A DNA stretch of 64,000 nucleotides from CAISKJ01 sp046351555 (GCA_046351555.1 JAXLYI010000029.1:62001-126000), one strand, 5' to 3'; shown: positions 50,337 to 59,513, numbered from the stretch's first letter. The notes: generated by a model from the sequence alone, not told the origin. Made by a program: numbers and translations.

Positions 50337-50606
50337 ATGCACACGCCCCCCGACGCGACCGCCCTCGCGGTGCGCCAGACCATCGCCGACACGCTGCGCC
50401 GCGCCCTCGACGAGGTCGCACCCGACGCGACCTTCGACGGCGCGGGCCTCGGGCTCGACTCCCTGGCGGTCATCCAGGTGCAGGTGGCCCTCGAAGAGCG
50501 CTTCGACGTCGCCCTCCCCGACCTGCTCGACGACGACTCCGCCCGGCCCCGCGCGGTGCGCGACGTGGTCGCCCTCGTGGCCGCGCTCGCGGCGGGGCGT
50601 TCGTGA
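50337..50606 (+). CDS. Acyl carrier protein
   Basis: 89 residues from ATG 50337, with GGAGAG about 8 nt upstream. Four-helix ACP: AVRQTIADTLRRALDEVAPD, then GAGLGLDSLAVIQVQVALEE, where the Ser of LDSLA is the phosphopantetheine site, and FDVALPDLLDDD. It carries acyl chains as thioesters. First gene of an operon in which the next three genes overlap (TGATG, GTGA, GTGA), so the proteins are made together. Its FAAL neighbour is the expected enzyme that loads this ACP. Confidence 0.9.
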   Translation: MHTPPDATALAVRQTIADTLRRALDEVAPDATFDGAGLGLDSLAVIQVQVALEERFDVALPDLLDDDSARPRAVRDVVALVAALAAGRS

Positions 50607-51532
50607 TGGGCGCCCCGCGCACCCGCGCCGAGCGCGAGGCCGCCGCGCGCACGCCCGCCGAGCAGGTGGCCCACGAGCGGGCCGCCGTCGCCGCCCACTA
50701 CGAGCACGACCCGGCGGTGTTCGCGCTGGTGCTCGACCCGCGCCTCGCCTACGCCACGGGCGTCTTCGAAAGCCCCGACGACGACCTCGCCGCCGCGCAG
50801 GAGCGCAAGTTCGCCCGCGTCGCCGCGAAGCTCGCGATCCGGCCCGGCGAGCGCGTCCTCGACGTGGGCTGCGGCTGGGGGTCGAACCTCCTCTACCTCG
50901 CCGAGCACACGGGCGGCACCTTCCACGGCATCACGCTCAGCGCCGCCCAGCGCGCCGAGACGCTCGCCCGCGCCGAGGCCCTCGGCGTGGCCGACCGCGT
51001 CCGCGTCGACCTCTGCCACATCGAGTCCCTCGCGGCCGAACCGCAAAGCTACGACGCGGTGCTGTTCTCCGGGAGCATCGTCCACATGCACCACCGCGCG
51101 GAGGTGCACGCCGCGGTGGCGCGGATGCTCCGGCCCGGCGGGCGGCTCCTCATCTCCGACTGCTACTTCCCGGCGCAGCCCCGCGGCGACCGGGAGAGCG
51201 CCGCGACCCACCACATCTTCGTCGACGCCCTCGGCTACTGCCGCCTCGTCACGCTCTCCGAGGAGCTCTCCCTCATCGAGCAGGCCGGCCTCGACGTCCT
51301 CCACGTCGAAGACCTCACCGCCCACTACGTCCTCACCGTCGACCGCTGGATCGACAACGTCCGGCGCAACCGCGCCCGCATCGAGGCCCTCGCCCCGGGC
51401 TTCTCGCGCCTCCTCCAGTCGTACATGACGGTCGGCCGGCTGAGCTTCGCGCGACGCACCGCCCTCGAGTACATGATCCTCGCGACGAAGGGGCGCCCCG
51501 CGGTCGACGTCGGGCGCTGGGCCCTGCCGTGA
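50606..51532 (+). CDS. SAM-dependent methyltransferase, cyclopropane-fatty-acid-synthase family
   Basis: 308 residues; the ATG shares one base with the ACP stop (TGATG). Motif I is ERVLDVGCGWGSNLLYLAEH (about 86-105), followed by FHGITLSAAQRAE, the characteristic CFAS/mycolic-acid-methyltransferase lead. Later VLFSGSIVHMHHRAEVH and a C-terminal helical cap. The family methylates or cyclopropanates double bonds in acyl chains. Beside an ACP and an acyl-AMP ligase, an ACP-bound fatty acyl chain is the likely substrate. Stop overlaps the next GTG. Confidence 0.87.
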   Translation: MGAPRTRAEREAAARTPAEQVAHERAAVAAHYEHDPAVFALVLDPRLAYATGVFESPDDDLAAAQERKFARVAAKLAIRPGERVLDVGCGWGSNLLYLAEHTGGTFHGITLSAAQRAETLARAEALGVADRVRVDLCHIESLAAEPQSYDAVLFSGSIVHMHHRAEVHAAVARMLRPGGRLLISDCYFPAQPRGDRESAATHHIFVDALGYCRLVTLSEELSLIEQAGLDVLHVEDLTAHYVLTVDRWIDNVRRNRARIEALAPGFSRLLQSYMTVGRLSFARRTALEYMILATKGRPAVDVGRWALP

Positions 51533-53187
51533 CCGCGCCGCCCGACACGATGGCGTCGCTCGTGCGGGCGCGTGCCGAGCGGTCGCCCGACGACGTCGCG
51601 CTGTGCACGCGCCGCGACGGGCGGTGGACGCCGTGCACGTGGGCCTCGCTCTGGGAGGACGCCCGCCGGGTCGCGTCGGGCCTCGCCGCGGCGGGGCTGC
51701 GGCCGGGCGACCACGCGCTCTTCCTGCTGCCCGAGGTGGAGCTCGCCGTCCCGATGCTCTTCGGCGCGTGGGCGCTGGGCGTGGTGCCCGCGATGGTGGG
51801 CGTCCCGTTTCGTCTGACGGACGTCGCCCGCTTCGTCGACGGGCTCCGCGACACCGCGCGCCGCCTCGACGCCCGCGCGCTGGTGACCTCGCGCGCGCTC
51901 GCGGCCTTCGCGACCGACGCAGAGGCGCTCCCCGTGATCGCCGCGGAGGACCTCCTCGCCCACGACGTCGCCCCCTTCGCGGTGGCCCGCGCGTCCGCCG
52001 CGCCCGCGCTCATCCAGCCCACCAGCGGGAGCACCGGCCGCCCGCGCGGGGTCGTCCTCGCCCACGACCGCCTCCTCACCCACGTCGCGTGCGTGAGCGC
52101 CGCGCTGCCCGCCGACGCGTCGTCCGTGGGCCTCTCGTGGCTCCCGCTCCACCACGACATGGGGCTCGTCGGGGGCCTGCTCTACCCGCTCGTCAACGGC
52201 TTCGTCGTCCACCTGCTCCCGCCCGCGGACTTCCGCGCGAGGCCCTTCTCATGGCTGGAGGCGATGAGCGAGCTCCGCGCCACGATGACCGCCGCGCCGC
52301 CGTCGGCCTACGCGGTCGCAGCGCGCCTCGCCCCGCGCGCCGCCGCGGCGGGGCTCTGCTTCGACGCGTGGGCGTGCGCGATGGTCGGCGCCGAGCCCGT
52401 CCGACCCGCCGCGCTGCGCCGCTTCGCCGAGGGCTTCGCGCCGCTGGGCTTCCGCGCGGAGGCGTTCTTCCCGGTGTACGGGCTCGCCGAGGCGACCGTG
52501 GCGGTCACCTTCCCGCGGCCCCTCGCGCCCACCCGCGTCGACGTGGTCGACCGCGACGCGATCGAGCGGGAGGGCCGGGCGGCGCCCTGCGACGCGTCGG
52601 CGCGGGCGATGGAGTTCGTCTCGGTGGGCGCGCCCATCCCGCGCACCGAGGTGCGTATCACCGCGGGCGACGGCGGCGCGCTGCCCGAGCGCCGCGTCGG
52701 GGAGATCGTCGTCCGCTCGCCGTCGCTGATGGTGGGCTACCACGACGAGCCCGAGGCCACCGCGGCGGCGCTGCGCGACGGGTGGCTGCACACGGGCGAC
52801 CTGGGCTACCTCGCCGACGGCGAGCTCTTCGTCACGGGCCGCGTGAAGGACGTCATCCTCCGCGGCGGGCACGGGATCCTCCCGACGGCGGTGGAGGAGG
52901 CGGCGTCGGAGGTCGAGGGCGTGCGCGCGGGCTGCGTCGCGGCGGTCGGCGTGCCCGACGAGGACACCGAGCGCTGCGTCGTCCTCGCCGAGACCCACGA
53001 GGCCCCCTCGGCCCACGCCGCGCTCGAAGCCCGCGTCCGCGGCGCGCTCGAAGCCAGAGGGCTCTTCGTCGACCGCGTCGTGCTCCTCCCGCCCGGCGCG
53101 CTCCCCCGCACGACGAGCGGCAAGCTGCGCCGCCGCGCCGTCGCCGACGCGCTCGCCGCGGGCCGCGCGCTGGAGGCGGCGGAGTGA
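51529..53187 (+). CDS. Fatty acyl-AMP ligase (FAAL-like)
   Basis: 552 residues, GTG start overlapping the previous stop (GTGA). Acyl-adenylate enzyme: P-loop PTSGSTGRPRGVVLAHDR (about 164-181), SWLPLHHDMGLVGGLLYPL (the FAAL/FACL N-domain feature), AFFPVYGLAEATVAVTFPRP (A4-A5 region), HTGDLGYLADGELFVTGRVKD (A7-A8) and TTSGKLRRR (catalytic Lys region). The LHHDMGL and YGLAEAT forms suit FAALs, which pass the acyl-AMP to an ACP rather than CoA. The ACP 1 kb upstream is the natural acceptor. Confidence 0.87.
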   Translation: MTAPPDTMASLVRARAERSPDDVALCTRRDGRWTPCTWASLWEDARRVASGLAAAGLRPGDHALFLLPEVELAVPMLFGAWALGVVPAMVGVPFRLTDVARFVDGLRDTARRLDARALVTSRALAAFATDAEALPVIAAEDLLAHDVAPFAVARASAAPALIQPTSGSTGRPRGVVLAHDRLLTHVACVSAALPADASSVGLSWLPLHHDMGLVGGLLYPLVNGFVVHLLPPADFRARPFSWLEAMSELRATMTAAPPSAYAVAARLAPRAAAAGLCFDAWACAMVGAEPVRPAALRRFAEGFAPLGFRAEAFFPVYGLAEATVAVTFPRPLAPTRVDVVDRDAIEREGRAAPCDASARAMEFVSVGAPIPRTEVRITAGDGGALPERRVGEIVVRSPSLMVGYHDEPEATAAALRDGWLHTGDLGYLADGELFVTGRVKDVILRGGHGILPTAVEEAASEVEGVRAGCVAAVGVPDEDTERCVVLAETHEAPSAHAALEARVRGALEARGLFVDRVVLLPPGALPRTTSGKLRRRAVADALAAGRALEAAE

Positions 53188-53816
53188 CCGCGCTCGAGGC
53201 GCTGACCCTGCGCGGCGACGCGGGGTGCCTGGAGGCCCTCTGGCAGCCCCACCCGGGCGCGGCGGGCGCGGCGCTGGTGTGCCACTCGCACCCCGAGTAC
53301 GGCGGGAGCGTGCGCGACCGGGTGGTCCACCGGATGGCGCGCGCGCTGGGGGCGGCGGGCTTCGCGGTGCTCCGCTTCAACTTCCGCGGCGTGGGGGCGA
53401 GCGAGGGGCGCTTCGACGGCGGGCGGGGCGAGCGCGACGACGTGCGGGCCGCGATCGACCACCTCGCCCGCGCACACGGGCGCGTCCTGGTGGCGGGCTA
53501 CTCCTTCGGCGCGTGGGTGGGGCTCGCGGCGGGGGCAGCCGACCCGCGGGTGTCCGCGCTCTGCGGCGTGGGGGCGCCGGCGGACGTGTTCGATTTCGCC
53601 GCGGTGCGCGACGTCGGGAAGCCGCTCCTCGTCGTGCAGGGCGACCGTGACGAGTGGGGCTCGCTCGCGCACGTCCGCGCGGCGGTCGCGGCGGCCGGCG
53701 CGCGCGGGCACCTCGCGGTGATCCCCGGGGCCGACCACGCGTTTCGCGGCGGGCTCGACGCGATGATGGGCGCGGTCGAGGGCGGTGCCCGACAGGTGAG
53801 CCTCAGACCGGCGTGA
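53184..53816 (+). CDS. Alpha/beta hydrolase (possible release thioesterase)
   Basis: 210 residues, GTG overlapping the FAAL stop. Alpha/beta hydrolase fold: VCHSHPEYGGSVRDRVV and FAVLRFNFRGVGASEG; the nucleophile elbow is VAGYSFGAWVG (Ser), an acid lies in VVQGDRDEWG, and His is in GADHAFRGGL. Small hydrolases of this subfamily act on esters or thioesters. Last gene of the ACP-methyltransferase-FAAL operon, so releasing the modified acyl chain from the ACP is a reasonable guess. The 3' end overlaps the convergent carboxylase gene by 14 bp. Confidence 0.82.
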   Translation: MTALEALTLRGDAGCLEALWQPHPGAAGAALVCHSHPEYGGSVRDRVVHRMARALGAAGFAVLRFNFRGVGASEGRFDGGRGERDDVRAAIDHLARAHGRVLVAGYSFGAWVGLAAGAADPRVSALCGVGAPADVFDFAAVRDVGKPLLVVQGDRDEWGSLAHVRAAVAAAGARGHLAVIPGADHAFRGGLDAMMGAVEGGARQVSLRPA

Positions 53817-55332
53817 CCATGCGGTGCTTCGCGGGCCGCGACTCGTGCTTCGCCGTCAGCCGCGCGAGGCGCCGCGACAGCTCCTGCCGCAGCCCCTCGA
53901 AGGGAACCACCGCGTCGACCACCAGCTCGCTGGCGAGCTTGTAGAGGTCGATGTCCTCGCGGTACTCCGCGCGCAGCTTCGCCACGTAGGCCTCGCGCGC
54001 CTCGCCCTCGGGCTGCTCCTGGATCTTGTTGTAGTACACCGCGTTGACCGCCGCGTTGGGGCCCATCACCGCGATGCTCGCCGTCGGCAGCGCGAGGCAC
54101 ACGTCGGGCTCGAAGGCCGGGCCGCACATCGCGTAGAGCCCCGCCCCGTAGGCCTTCCGCACCACCACGCTGATCTTCGGGACGCGCGCGTCGCTCATCG
54201 CGGCGATCATCTTCGCGCCCGCGCGGATGATGCCCTGCTGCTCCACCTTGGTGCCGATCATGAAGCCCGGCACGTCGGCGAGGTAGAGCAGCGGCACGTT
54301 GAAGGCGTCGCACAGGGTAATGAACCGCGCGGCCTTGTCGGCCGAGTCGACGAAGAGCACGCCGCCCTTGTAGTAGGGGTTGTTGGCGACGATGCCCACC
54401 GCCTGCCCCTCGATGCGGGCGAAGGCCGTGATGATCTCCTGGGCGAAGAGCTTCTTCACCTCGACGTAGCTGTCGCGGTCGATGAGCTCGCGGATGAAGA
54501 GCTCCATCTTGAAGGGCTTGTTCTCGTCGACGGGGACGATGTCCTCGAGGCGCTTGCCCGAGGCCGCGGGCTCGACGGGCTCGATGCGCGGCACCCGCTC
54601 GCGCCAGCTCTGGGGCATGTACGCGAGGTAGCGCTTCGCCCAGGCGATGGCCTCGTCCTCGCTCTTCACCAGCACGTCGCCGCAGCCGGAGACGGAGCAG
54701 TGCATCTTCGCGCCGCCCATCTCCTCCAGCGTCACCTTCTCGCCGATGACCATCTCGGCCATGCGCGGCGAGCCGAGGTACATGCTCGCGTTGCCGTCGA
54801 CCATCACCACCACGTCGCAGAAGGCCGGGATGTACGCCCCGCCCGCCGCGCTCGGCCCGAAGAGCAGGCACACCTGCGGGATCTGCCCGGAGAGCTGCAC
54901 CTGGTTGTAGAAGATCCGCCCCGCGCCGCGGCGCCCGGGGAACATCTCCACCTGATCCGTGATGCGCGCGCCGGCCGAGTCGACGAGGTAGAAGAGCGGG
55001 CACTGGAGGTCGCGCGCCACCTCTTGAATGCGAAGGATCTTCTCCACCGTGCGCCAGCCCCACGAGCCGGCCTTGATGGTGGAGTCGTTGGCCATGATGG
55101 CGACGGTGCGGCCGCCGACGGTGGCGGTGCCGGTGACCACGCCGTCGGCGGGGAGCTCGGGGTCGCGGTTGTTGGCGAGGGCGGCCTCCTCGATGAAGCT
55201 CCCCGGGTCGATGAGCCGGGCGATGCGCTCGCGGGCGAAGAGCTTCCCCTCCTTGGCGGCCTTCTGGTGGTACTTCTCGGCCCCGCCGCGCTCGACGCGC
55301 GCGAGCGTCTCCTTGAGCTTCGCGTCTGACAT
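53803..55332 (-). CDS. Acyl-CoA carboxylase carboxyltransferase (beta) subunit
   Basis: 509 residues from the ATG at 55332. Two crotonase-like halves: LFARERIARLIDPGSFIEE, VGGRTVAIMANDSTIKAGSW, and FYLVDSAGARITDQVEMFPG with the CoA-binding LVDSAGAR; second half VGIVANNPYYKGGVLFVDSA, YLADVPGFMIGTKVE and RKAYGAGLYAMCGPAFEPD. It transfers CO2 from biotin to propionyl-, acetyl- or methylcrotonyl-CoA; the ending motif around AYYA/PTASIAVMG suggests propionyl/methylcrotonyl type. No biotin-carrying subunit is nearby, so it works with one encoded elsewhere. Divergent from a lipoprotein gene. Confidence 0.92.
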   Translation of the reverse strand: MSDAKLKETLARVERGGAEKYHQKAAKEGKLFARERIARLIDPGSFIEEAALANNRDPELPADGVVTGTATVGGRTVAIMANDSTIKAGSWGWRTVEKILRIQEVARDLQCPLFYLVDSAGARITDQVEMFPGRRGAGRIFYNQVQLSGQIPQVCLLFGPSAAGGAYIPAFCDVVVMVDGNASMYLGSPRMAEMVIGEKVTLEEMGGAKMHCSVSGCGDVLVKSEDEAIAWAKRYLAYMPQSWRERVPRIEPVEPAASGKRLEDIVPVDENKPFKMELFIRELIDRDSYVEVKKLFAQEIITAFARIEGQAVGIVANNPYYKGGVLFVDSADKAARFITLCDAFNVPLLYLADVPGFMIGTKVEQQGIIRAGAKMIAAMSDARVPKISVVVRKAYGAGLYAMCGPAFEPDVCLALPTASIAVMGPNAAVNAVYYNKIQEQPEGEAREAYVAKLRAEYREDIDLYKLASELVVDAVVPFEGLRQELSRRLARLTAKHESRPAKHRMVTPV

Positions 55333-55390
55333 AGGTGGCGTCGACGGGTAGTCGAACGCGCCCGCCCGCGCAATGGCATCCTCGCGGTGG

Positions 55391-55396
55391 TAGCGT
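55391..55396 (+). promoter_or_regulatory. Candidate -10 (TAGCGT)
   Basis: TAGCGT lies 7 nt before the ATG at 55404 without a Shine-Dalgarno, in the 71-bp divergent region with the carboxylase gene. Confidence 0.35.
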
Positions 55397-55403
55397 CGGC
55401 CGC

Positions 55404-56741
55404 ATGAAGCGGGCTTGGGTTCTGTTGCTTGCGGCGGGGTGCGCCAACACGGTCAGCGGGACGGGGAGCGCCGCAACGCCGACGACCAACCTCGACGTGA
55501 CGGTGATCCTCTGGGCCCGCACGCCGGGGGCGCCGGGCGTCGGCGTGCCCGCCGTGGCCGAGGCGGACGACGGCACCTTCGCGTTCGGCGCCACCGACGC
55601 GAGCGGCCACCTTCGGATCAACCTCGACCCGGCCCGTCGCTACGCCGTCACGCTGGTTCCGTCGGGCTACGTGCCCGTGTCGCTGCTGGGGGTCGCGGTC
55701 CCGTTTCGAACGACGGTGCGGCTCCAACCCGTGGAGACGGGCCTCCGCCCCGCGGACGCGACGGTGTTCTCGCGGCGGGTCGACTACGCGGGCCGCCGCG
55801 CGCCGGCCAACCGCGTCGCGGTGGAGGGCGGCTTCAGCCACTTGATGAACGCGCCGAGCGGCAACGACTTCGTGGTGGAGGACTGGCCCAACGCGCCAGG
55901 GCTCGCGCTCTCGGCGATCGAGTTCGACGGGGCCGGCGGGCTGCCGATCCGTGCGTACCGCCTCGGCAACACGCCGCGCCGCACGAGCGAGGCGCTGTCG
56001 GTGGACTTCTCCGGGCCGACGCTGCCGGCGATGACCGGGGCGAGCGTGCTGGAGTTTCCCGTGGTGGGGCAGGTGAGCAACACGATGTCCGTGGTGCCGC
56101 GGCGCGCGCTGGTGTTCCAGCGGAAGTACACCGCGACGGGCGACCGGCCGGCGACGGTGGGCGCCGCGCAGCTCGAGCCCCCGACGCCCGGGCGCGCCGC
56201 GCGGATGATCGTCACGTCGTTCGAAGGCGAGCTCCGCCCCGAGCGCGTGGTGGCGACCTTCCGCGTCGACCCGCTCACCCCGCGCGACCCCACGCGCGAG
56301 GTGGCCTTCGCCACGCGCCCGCCCTTCGCCGGCCTCGCCATCGCCCTCCCCCCGGTGCAAGACCTCCGCGTCGAGAACACCACCGCCGCCACCACCCAGG
56401 GGCTCGCATGGCAATACCCGCCCCGCCTCCACGCCGACACGCGCGGGTGGCACCGGGCGGCCTTCGCGGTGTTCGTTGGCGACTCCCTGCGCTGGGAGGG
56501 CTTCGCCGTCGACGCCGCGCCGTGGGTCGGCCTCCCCCTCCCCTCCCGCTTCCCCGTGCCGCTCACGGGCGCGCCGCGCGTGTCCTCTTCGCTCCACGCG
56601 TGTCTCCTGCGCGACGACCCCACCGCCACCGAACCGCCCTGGGCCCAGGCGCCCCTCATCGACGAAGCGGGCGCGGCGTCGCTCGGCCGCTCGCTCCTCC
56701 GCGTCTGCGCGATCGGCACCGACCGCCCGCCCAGCGGTTGA
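55404..56741 (+). CDS. Hypothetical lipoprotein, carboxypeptidase-regulatory-like N-domain
   Basis: 445 residues from ATG 55404. Lipobox LLAAGCAN. Residues about 25-105 look like a beta-sandwich of the carboxypeptidase-regulatory type (VTVILWARTPGAPGVGVPAV, then DASGHLRINLDPARRYAVTL). The remainder is beta-rich, without known motifs, with WPNAPGLALSAIEF and FEGELRPERVVATF strands. Likely an outer-surface binding protein. Followed after 35 bp by another lipoprotein; co-transcription likely. Function unknown. Confidence 0.65.
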   Translation: MKRAWVLLLAAGCANTVSGTGSAATPTTNLDVTVILWARTPGAPGVGVPAVAEADDGTFAFGATDASGHLRINLDPARRYAVTLVPSGYVPVSLLGVAVPFRTTVRLQPVETGLRPADATVFSRRVDYAGRRAPANRVAVEGGFSHLMNAPSGNDFVVEDWPNAPGLALSAIEFDGAGGLPIRAYRLGNTPRRTSEALSVDFSGPTLPAMTGASVLEFPVVGQVSNTMSVVPRRALVFQRKYTATGDRPATVGAAQLEPPTPGRAARMIVTSFEGELRPERVVATFRVDPLTPRDPTREVAFATRPPFAGLAIALPPVQDLRVENTTAATTQGLAWQYPPRLHADTRGWHRAAFAVFVGDSLRWEGFAVDAAPWVGLPLPSRFPVPLTGAPRVSSSLHACLLRDDPTATEPPWAQAPLIDEAGAASLGRSLLRVCAIGTDRPPSG

Positions 56742-56776
56742 CGCGCGCGCCCCCCGGAGCGCAGGCTCCGCGCGTC

Positions 56777-57973
56777 ATGACCCGCGCCACGCTCCTCGCC
56801 GCGCTCGCCCTCGCGGCGTGCTCGCCCAACACCGTCGGCCCCGGCAGCAACGCCACCGTCGACGGCGCCACGCCCGACGGCGCGCTCCCCGACGCCGGAA
56901 CGCCTGACGGCCTCACGGTCGACGTGCTCACCAGCGACGGCGCGGTCCCCTCCGACGCGACGGTCACCAACGACCTGCCGAGCACCACCGACGTCCCGAC
57001 CACCACCGATGTCCCGATGACCACGGACGCGCCCGCGGCGTCGCTGCGCGGGATGTGGCGCGCGGTTCGCTACGAGTTCACCAGCGAGGGGCGTTCGTAC
57101 ACGCTCACCGACCGCGACACGCCCATCGACCAGGGCACCGGCGTGTCGACGCCCTTCCGCGTCAACGGGCTCCTCTACCTCGACCCCACGCACTTCGCGA
57201 TCACCTTCGGCACGCTCGCGATGGGCTACTTCTACACGTACACCCCGATGGTGACCGGCGACCTCGGCTACACCGCCGCGGGCTACGGCGTGCCCGGCGT
57301 GCTCGACGACGCGCGCGGGGAGTTCGCGATCACGGGCTCGCCCACGCCGACGCGCTTCGCCCGCAACGCCGACGGCTCCATCTCCTTCGTCGACCCGACC
57401 TCCGGCGCCCGCACCACCTACGCGCGCACCAGCACCCCGGGCCCCGCCCTCGCCTCCATCAACGCCGCGGGCCTCGCGGTGGTCGCGGAGGGCTTCACCC
57501 CCGCCGCCACGCACCCGCGCGTCGCGCTCCTCTGGGACCTCCGCGGCGACGCGCGCTGGCTCGAGACCAACGGCACCGCGGTGCGCTTCGCCACGCGCTT
57601 CGCGACCTTCCCGCTCACGCTCACCGCCGCGCCGACGGAGGCCGTCACCGCGTGGATGGGCAGCCAGGTGGCCGTCGCGCGCATCGTCGCGTACGAGGAC
57701 GCCAACAACAACCTCGCCTACGACCGCGGCGCCGACCCGCTGCTCGGGCTCTCGCCGGTCGCGATCACCTGGCGCGCGGCCGCGGACTTCGCGCCGTCGG
57801 GCGCCGGGCACTTCCCGCTCCGCCACGTGCCCGACGGCCTGCGCTACGGCCACGCGCACCCCGACTACGCGCTCGGCCGCGAGGACGTCGTCTCCTTCGA
57901 CCACGCCGTCCCCGTCTCGCCCGGCGTCCCGATCCAGCGCATGCCGCCGGGCGGCCTCCCCGAGATCCTCTGA
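56777..57973 (+). CDS. Hypothetical lipoprotein with Ca-loop-like motif
   Basis: 398 residues from ATG 56777. Lipobox LALAACSP; Asp/Thr/Pro linker (about 25-90) with repeated TTDVP units; beta-rich mature domain (FRVNGLLYLDPTHFAITFG, TGDLGYTAAGYGVPG). Near the C-terminus YEDANNNLAYDRGADPLLG resembles an EF-hand/dockerin-like Asp/Asn calcium loop. No catalytic motif. Function unknown; location with the preceding lipoprotein suggests a surface role. Ends 69 bp before smpB. Confidence 0.65.
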   Translation: MTRATLLAALALAACSPNTVGPGSNATVDGATPDGALPDAGTPDGLTVDVLTSDGAVPSDATVTNDLPSTTDVPTTTDVPMTTDAPAASLRGMWRAVRYEFTSEGRSYTLTDRDTPIDQGTGVSTPFRVNGLLYLDPTHFAITFGTLAMGYFYTYTPMVTGDLGYTAAGYGVPGVLDDARGEFAITGSPTPTRFARNADGSISFVDPTSGARTTYARTSTPGPALASINAAGLAVVAEGFTPAATHPRVALLWDLRGDARWLETNGTAVRFATRFATFPLTLTAAPTEAVTAWMGSQVAVARIVAYEDANNNLAYDRGADPLLGLSPVAITWRAAADFAPSGAGHFPLRHVPDGLRYGHAHPDYALGREDVVSFDHAVPVSPGVPIQRMPPGGLPEIL

Positions 57974-58042
57974 GGCACCGCGCGCGGCGCGTGCTACGGT
58001 GCGCGCCCCGCCCCCTCCCCCACCGCCCCCGCAAGGTCCGTC

Positions 58043-58522
58043 ATGTCCGCCGTGAAGCCCGCCGAGGGCATCAAGCTCATCGCCGAGAACCGCCGCGCCG
58101 TCGTCCGCTACCACGTCGACGAGCGCATCGAGGTGGGCGTCGCCCTCATGGGCTCGGAGGTGAAGAGCCTCCGCGAGGGCAAGATGGAGATCGGCGACGC
58201 CTACGCCGTCGTGCAGAACCACCAGCTCACGCTGATCAACGCGTACATCCCGCCCTACCGCTACGCGACGCTGATCAAGCACGAGGAGAAGCGCTCGCGC
58301 CGCCTGCTCGCGCACCGCGCGGAGATCGACCGGCTCGACGGCAAGGTCTCGCAGCGCGGCTACACGCTCATCGCGCTGCGCGCGTACTTCAAGGACGGCA
58401 AGGTGAAGATCGAGCTGGGCCTCGCGCGCGGCAAGGAGACCGCCGACCGGCGCCAGGAGATCAAGAAGCGCGAGCAGGACAAGGAAGCGCGCGCCGAGAT
58501 GGTGCGCGGCCGCAAGGGGTAG
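58043..58522 (+). CDS. smpB: SsrA-binding protein SmpB
   Basis: 159 residues from ATG 58043. OB-like core with LIAENRRAVVRYHVDERIEVG, ALMGSEVKSLREGKMEIGDAY and INAYIPPYRYATL, and the conserved basic tail RQEIKKREQDKEARAEMVRG. It binds tmRNA and delivers it to stalled ribosomes; RNase R, encoded at 6.4 kb, completes the pathway. The tail is slightly longer than the E. coli one. TACGGT near 57992 may be its -10 box, leaving a leader of about 45 nt. The stop lies inside a short hairpin, followed by palindromic copy B. Confidence 0.96.
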   Translation: MSAVKPAEGIKLIAENRRAVVRYHVDERIEVGVALMGSEVKSLREGKMEIGDAYAVVQNHQLTLINAYIPPYRYATLIKHEEKRSRRLLAHRAEIDRLDGKVSQRGYTLIALRAYFKDGKVKIELGLARGKETADRRQEIKKREQDKEARAEMVRGRKG

Positions 58523-58531
58523 TCACCCCTT
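58514..58531. terminator. Hairpin at the smpB stop codon
   Basis: AAGGGGT-AGTC-ACCCCTT: 7-bp stem around the stop TAG (58520-58522). No T-run follows. Likely a weak terminator or stalling structure. Confidence 0.4.
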
Positions 58532-58577
58532 CCGAGTGTTCTCCGCGGCTCGTATTCGTCGATCGAACCCGTCGTCC

Positions 58578-58820
58578 GCGCCGTCGCCCAGGGTTCGCCC
58601 GCCTGCCCTCGCTGAGTGGTTTAGGCTCCCCCTGGGCTTCGAGCATGGGATCATCCGCCCGGTGGCGGATTCCGGGAGCAGGCGGGAATCGCGGGCGTCG
58701 CACGTCGCCCTCGTCGCCTCGTTGGGAGCCCGGTACCGACCGGGCGATCCCATGCTCGAAGCCCAGGGGGAGCCTAAACCACTCAGCGAGGGCAGGCGGG
58801 CGAACCCTGGGCGACGGCGC
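58578..58820. repeat. Long palindromic element, copy B
   Basis: 243 bp with two perfectly complementary 75-bp arms (58578-58652 and 58746-58820) around a 93-nt interior that holds hairpins ATCCGCC-CGGT-GGCGGAT and CCCGGT-ACCG-ACCGGG. Compared with copy A and copy C, several differing positions change on both sides, so pairing is kept. It lies between the convergent smpB and outer-membrane-protein genes. A GGCGCTGGGCGACGGCGC-like echo follows the right arm. Confidence 0.9.
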
Positions 58821-58883
58821 TGGGCGACGGCGCGGACAGCGAGAATTGACGACCCCATGGAGCACCTCGAAACGAGGTGTTCG

Positions 58884-59513
58884 TCACCACCCGAAGCGAA
58901 GCCCGATGCCCGCGGTGAAGAGCCCACCGCGCAGCGGGACGTCGCCCGCGATCACGTTGTACCCGCTCACCTCGGGGACGAGCCACCAGCGCTCGCCGAG
59001 CCGCGCCTCCGCGTTGACGAAGGCGCCGAGCCACGCGCCGCCCGCGCTCCCTCCCGCCTCGGGGAGGTAGAGGCCCGCGCCGAGCGAGGGCCCCGCGGAG
59101 AGCGCCCAGGTGCGCGAGAGGCGGTACGTCACCGGCACCGTGGCGGCCGCGAAGAGGTGGACCGCGTTGGTCGTGGTCGACGTGAGCGGCGTGCGGGCGA
59201 ACGACAGCTCCGGCGCGACGGCCACCGACCACGCGCCGCGGTGGACGAAGCGGACGGTGGCGAGCGCGCTCACGCCCACGGTGTAGAGCCTGACGCCGAC
59301 GTCGAAGTCGTCGGTGACGCCGCGCTGGAGCCCGAGCGCGCCGTAGCCCGTGGGCGAGCGCGCCCCCGTCTCGCGGTCGGCGAGCGCGCCGCCGGCGGCC
59401 ACGAGCGACGCCTGCCAGTGGCCCGCGGGGACGGGCTCGGCGCTCCGGTACATCGACGTCGACGGGCACCCGAGCGCGAGCGCCGCCAGCACACTAACGG
59501 CGCGGGTTCGCAT
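58884..59513 (-). CDS. Putative outer-membrane beta-barrel protein
   Basis: 209 residues from the ATG at 59513. Leader MRTRAVSVLAALALGCPS with a possible lipobox. The mature part consists of alternating strands rich in Gly, Val and aromatics (VGVRLYTVGVSALATVRFVH, WALSAGPSLGAGLYLPEAGG), ending GIGLRFGW, where the terminal aromatic suits outer-membrane assembly. Its start overlaps the end of the esterase gene by 20 bp, so it follows it in the same transcript. Function unknown. Confidence 0.7.
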   Translation of the reverse strand: MRTRAVSVLAALALGCPSTSMYRSAEPVPAGHWQASLVAAGGALADRETGARSPTGYGALGLQRGVTDDFDVGVRLYTVGVSALATVRFVHRGAWSVAVAPELSFARTPLTSTTTNAVHLFAAATVPVTYRLSRTWALSAGPSLGAGLYLPEAGGSAGGAWLGAFVNAEARLGERWWLVPEVSGYNVIAGDVPLRGGLFTAGIGLRFGW

